DNA of 64,000 nt, from assembly GCF_900142645.1 (NCBI RefSeq), contig NZ_FRBP01000001.1, positions 186,001 through 250,000 of the forward strand, given 5' to 3'. The number at the start of each line of letters is the position of its first letter. Position 1 is the first letter of the stretch. Positions 62,932-64,000 of this stretch are shown in pieces. Both the position numbers and the translations under genes were made by a program. The notes beneath the pieces are model-generated. The model saw only the letters and a program-made list of their open reading frames with translations. It was not told the origin of the DNA and did no database searches. Source of the DNA: Eubacterium callanderi (lineage in GTDB: Bacteria > Bacillota > Clostridia > Eubacteriales > Eubacteriaceae).

Positions 62932-63996
62932 TTATTTTGCAAAATCAATCACAGCCCGGTTTACGGCCTCAAAACCTGCATTAGTAGGCAGGTGGGCACT
63001 TTCCGGTATCTGGATAAATGTTACATTATCCTTTTGAGCTGCCAGCTGGCTGAAAAAATCGGCCGATCCATAGATATCGCCTTCAGACTGCAGGATCAGA
63101 ATCTTTACCTTCAGGTTTTCCAGGGCTTCCTTTTCATCGACCTCATAGATCTGCTGCCGAAGCGTTGTGAAGCGGGAGCCCCCGAAGATGGACGCATAAT
63201 AAGCGTGGTAGATGTCTGCCAGGCTGTAATCCGGGCTGTAAAATACGCGTGCAAAGTAGCCCATGAGCCGTGTGTTGGAAAACAGATCCCTCCAGTAAAA
63301 TATTCTGCTGGTCTTGAGTGTCACCATCTCCTCAAGCTTTGAAAAACCCTCAAGGTCATTCCGTTCATAGCTCTCCTCAAGTACCTTTTTATCCCATTCG
63401 GACATATCTTCTGTCTTTAACGCCTGATAAGCCATCTCCTGCGCATCTCTCAGACTGGTAATGGGCCCCAGATTGATGATTCCTGCCAGGTCGTCTCCCA
63501 TGGTCTCGGCGGCAGATGTGGCCAGAATAGTTCCGTTGGAGTAGCCGAATAGAAAAATCTTCCGGCCGGGGAACCGGGCTTTCATGTCTCTGACCAGATC
63601 ACAGGTCATGGCAACCTGGCGCTCAAGGGTCACCGACTCTGTATTGTCCGCAAAATTTTTACCGCAACCCCAGCAGTCCCAGTACACAACCAGAAAATGC
63701 TCGGTAAGCTCAGGCGTGTCGCCCCGGTAACCGTTCCCGTATATAATCGGAGACTGAGGACCACCGTGCAGCATGATGAGTACAGGCAGATCCTCGCTTT
63801 TTCCTTCGATGAGCACACTCTGCTCCTCACCGTCCAGTTTCAGCGTCTCAAGCTGGCTGACCGCATTGTTCTTAACCGCCCGCTCATAAACCACCCGCAT
63901 GGCCACCGCACGGCTTATTAAAAGCACTGCGATCAGCAGGACAAGCGCCAGCGCCATGCGCCTGGCGATCTTTAAAATTTCATGCTTTTTTTTCAT
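62932..63996 (-). CDS. Membrane-anchored alpha/beta hydrolase
   Basis: 354 residues. One N-terminal hydrophobic helix (about 12-32, MALALVLLIAVLLISRAVAM) preceded by lysines indicates an uncleaved anchor with the catalytic domain outside. Seen: oxyanion-hole segment MLHGGPQ, nucleophile elbow GYSNGT (GxSxG), acid SEGDIYG and histidine ESAHLPTN, a complete Ser-Asp-His triad of the proline-iminopeptidase/alpha-beta hydrolase type. The substrate is unknown. The ATG at 63996 is at the window edge and its upstream region is not visible. It converges on regulator 3 and is not obviously part of the demethylation cluster. Confidence 0.82.
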   Translation of the reverse strand: MKKKHEILKIARRMALALVLLIAVLLISRAVAMRVVYERAVKNNAVSQLETLKLDGEEQSVLIEGKSEDLPVLIMLHGGPQSPIIYGNGYRGDTPELTEHFLVVYWDCWGCGKNFADNTESVTLERQVAMTCDLVRDMKARFPGRKIFLFGYSNGTILATSAAETMGDDLAGIINLGPITSLRDAQEMAYQALKTEDMSEWDKKVLEESYERNDLEGFSKLEEMVTLKTSRIFYWRDLFSNTRLMGYFARVFYSPDYSLADIYHAYYASIFGGSRFTTLRQQIYEVDEKEALENLKVKILILQSEGDIYGSADFFSQLAAQKDNVTFIQIPESAHLPTNAGFEAVNRAVIDFAK

Positions 63997-64000
63997 CTTC

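Overview
The window looks like chromosome of a Eubacterium limosum-group acetogen (Eubacteriaceae, Clostridia). The grounds are gene content and order, not an alignment. It has low-to-moderate GC, strong AGGAGG ribosome sites, a Clostridia-type ruvA-ruvB-queA-tgt-yajC-SCIFF block, a raiA noncoding RNA, and an unusual concentration of MttB-superfamily methyltransferases, BCCT transporters and corrinoid proteins of the kind used by methylotrophic gut acetogens.

Bases 1-4.3 kb hold a truncated MalY/PatB-type aminotransferase, a CBS-domain family II pyrophosphatase, an FMN-binding-type lipoprotein, an XRE regulator and a probable 23-residue membrane peptide. Bases 4.3-9.2 kb are a methionine module: a SAM-I riboswitch with its terminator precedes a DUF39 homocysteine-biosynthesis protein, a NIL-domain ferredoxin, a UPF0280 protein and a MetH lacking its reactivation domain. 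Bases 9.3-24.6 kb are housekeeping genes, all on the minus strand: prfB (with its programmed frameshift), secA, a DUF5317 protein, hpf preceded by raiA RNA, the SCIFF peptide and its radical SAM maturase, yajC, tgt, queA, ruvB, ruvA, a 6S-like RNA, radA and a VanZ-like gene.

Bases 24.6-32.5 kb hold a PTS-IIC-like membrane protein, an operon of UroD-thioredoxin fusion, G3E GTPase and acetolactate decarboxylase, a second G3E GTPase, a MetH-activation-like protein, a YbaK-type tRNA deacylase and an EamA transporter.

Bases 32.5-62.9 kb are the most striking part. There are five MttB homologues without an in-frame amber codon, three BCCT transporters, two small corrinoid proteins, three sigma-54 enhancer-binding proteins, a PocR/AraC regulator, and side enzymes (ornithine cyclodeaminase family, opine dehydrogenase family, PanB family, Asp/Glu racemase family). 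Seven -24/-12 sigma-54 promoters can be read in front of these transcription units, with two different kinds of repeated candidate enhancer site. The likely logic is import of quaternary amines by BCCT proteins, methyl transfer by MttB proteins to the corrinoid proteins, and onward transfer to tetrahydrofolate by an enzyme not in this window. Each unit would be switched on by a PAS-domain sigma-54 activator. The substrates cannot be read from the sequence. The window ends in an alpha/beta hydrolase. No tRNA, rRNA, CRISPR array, insertion sequence or prophage gene was seen.
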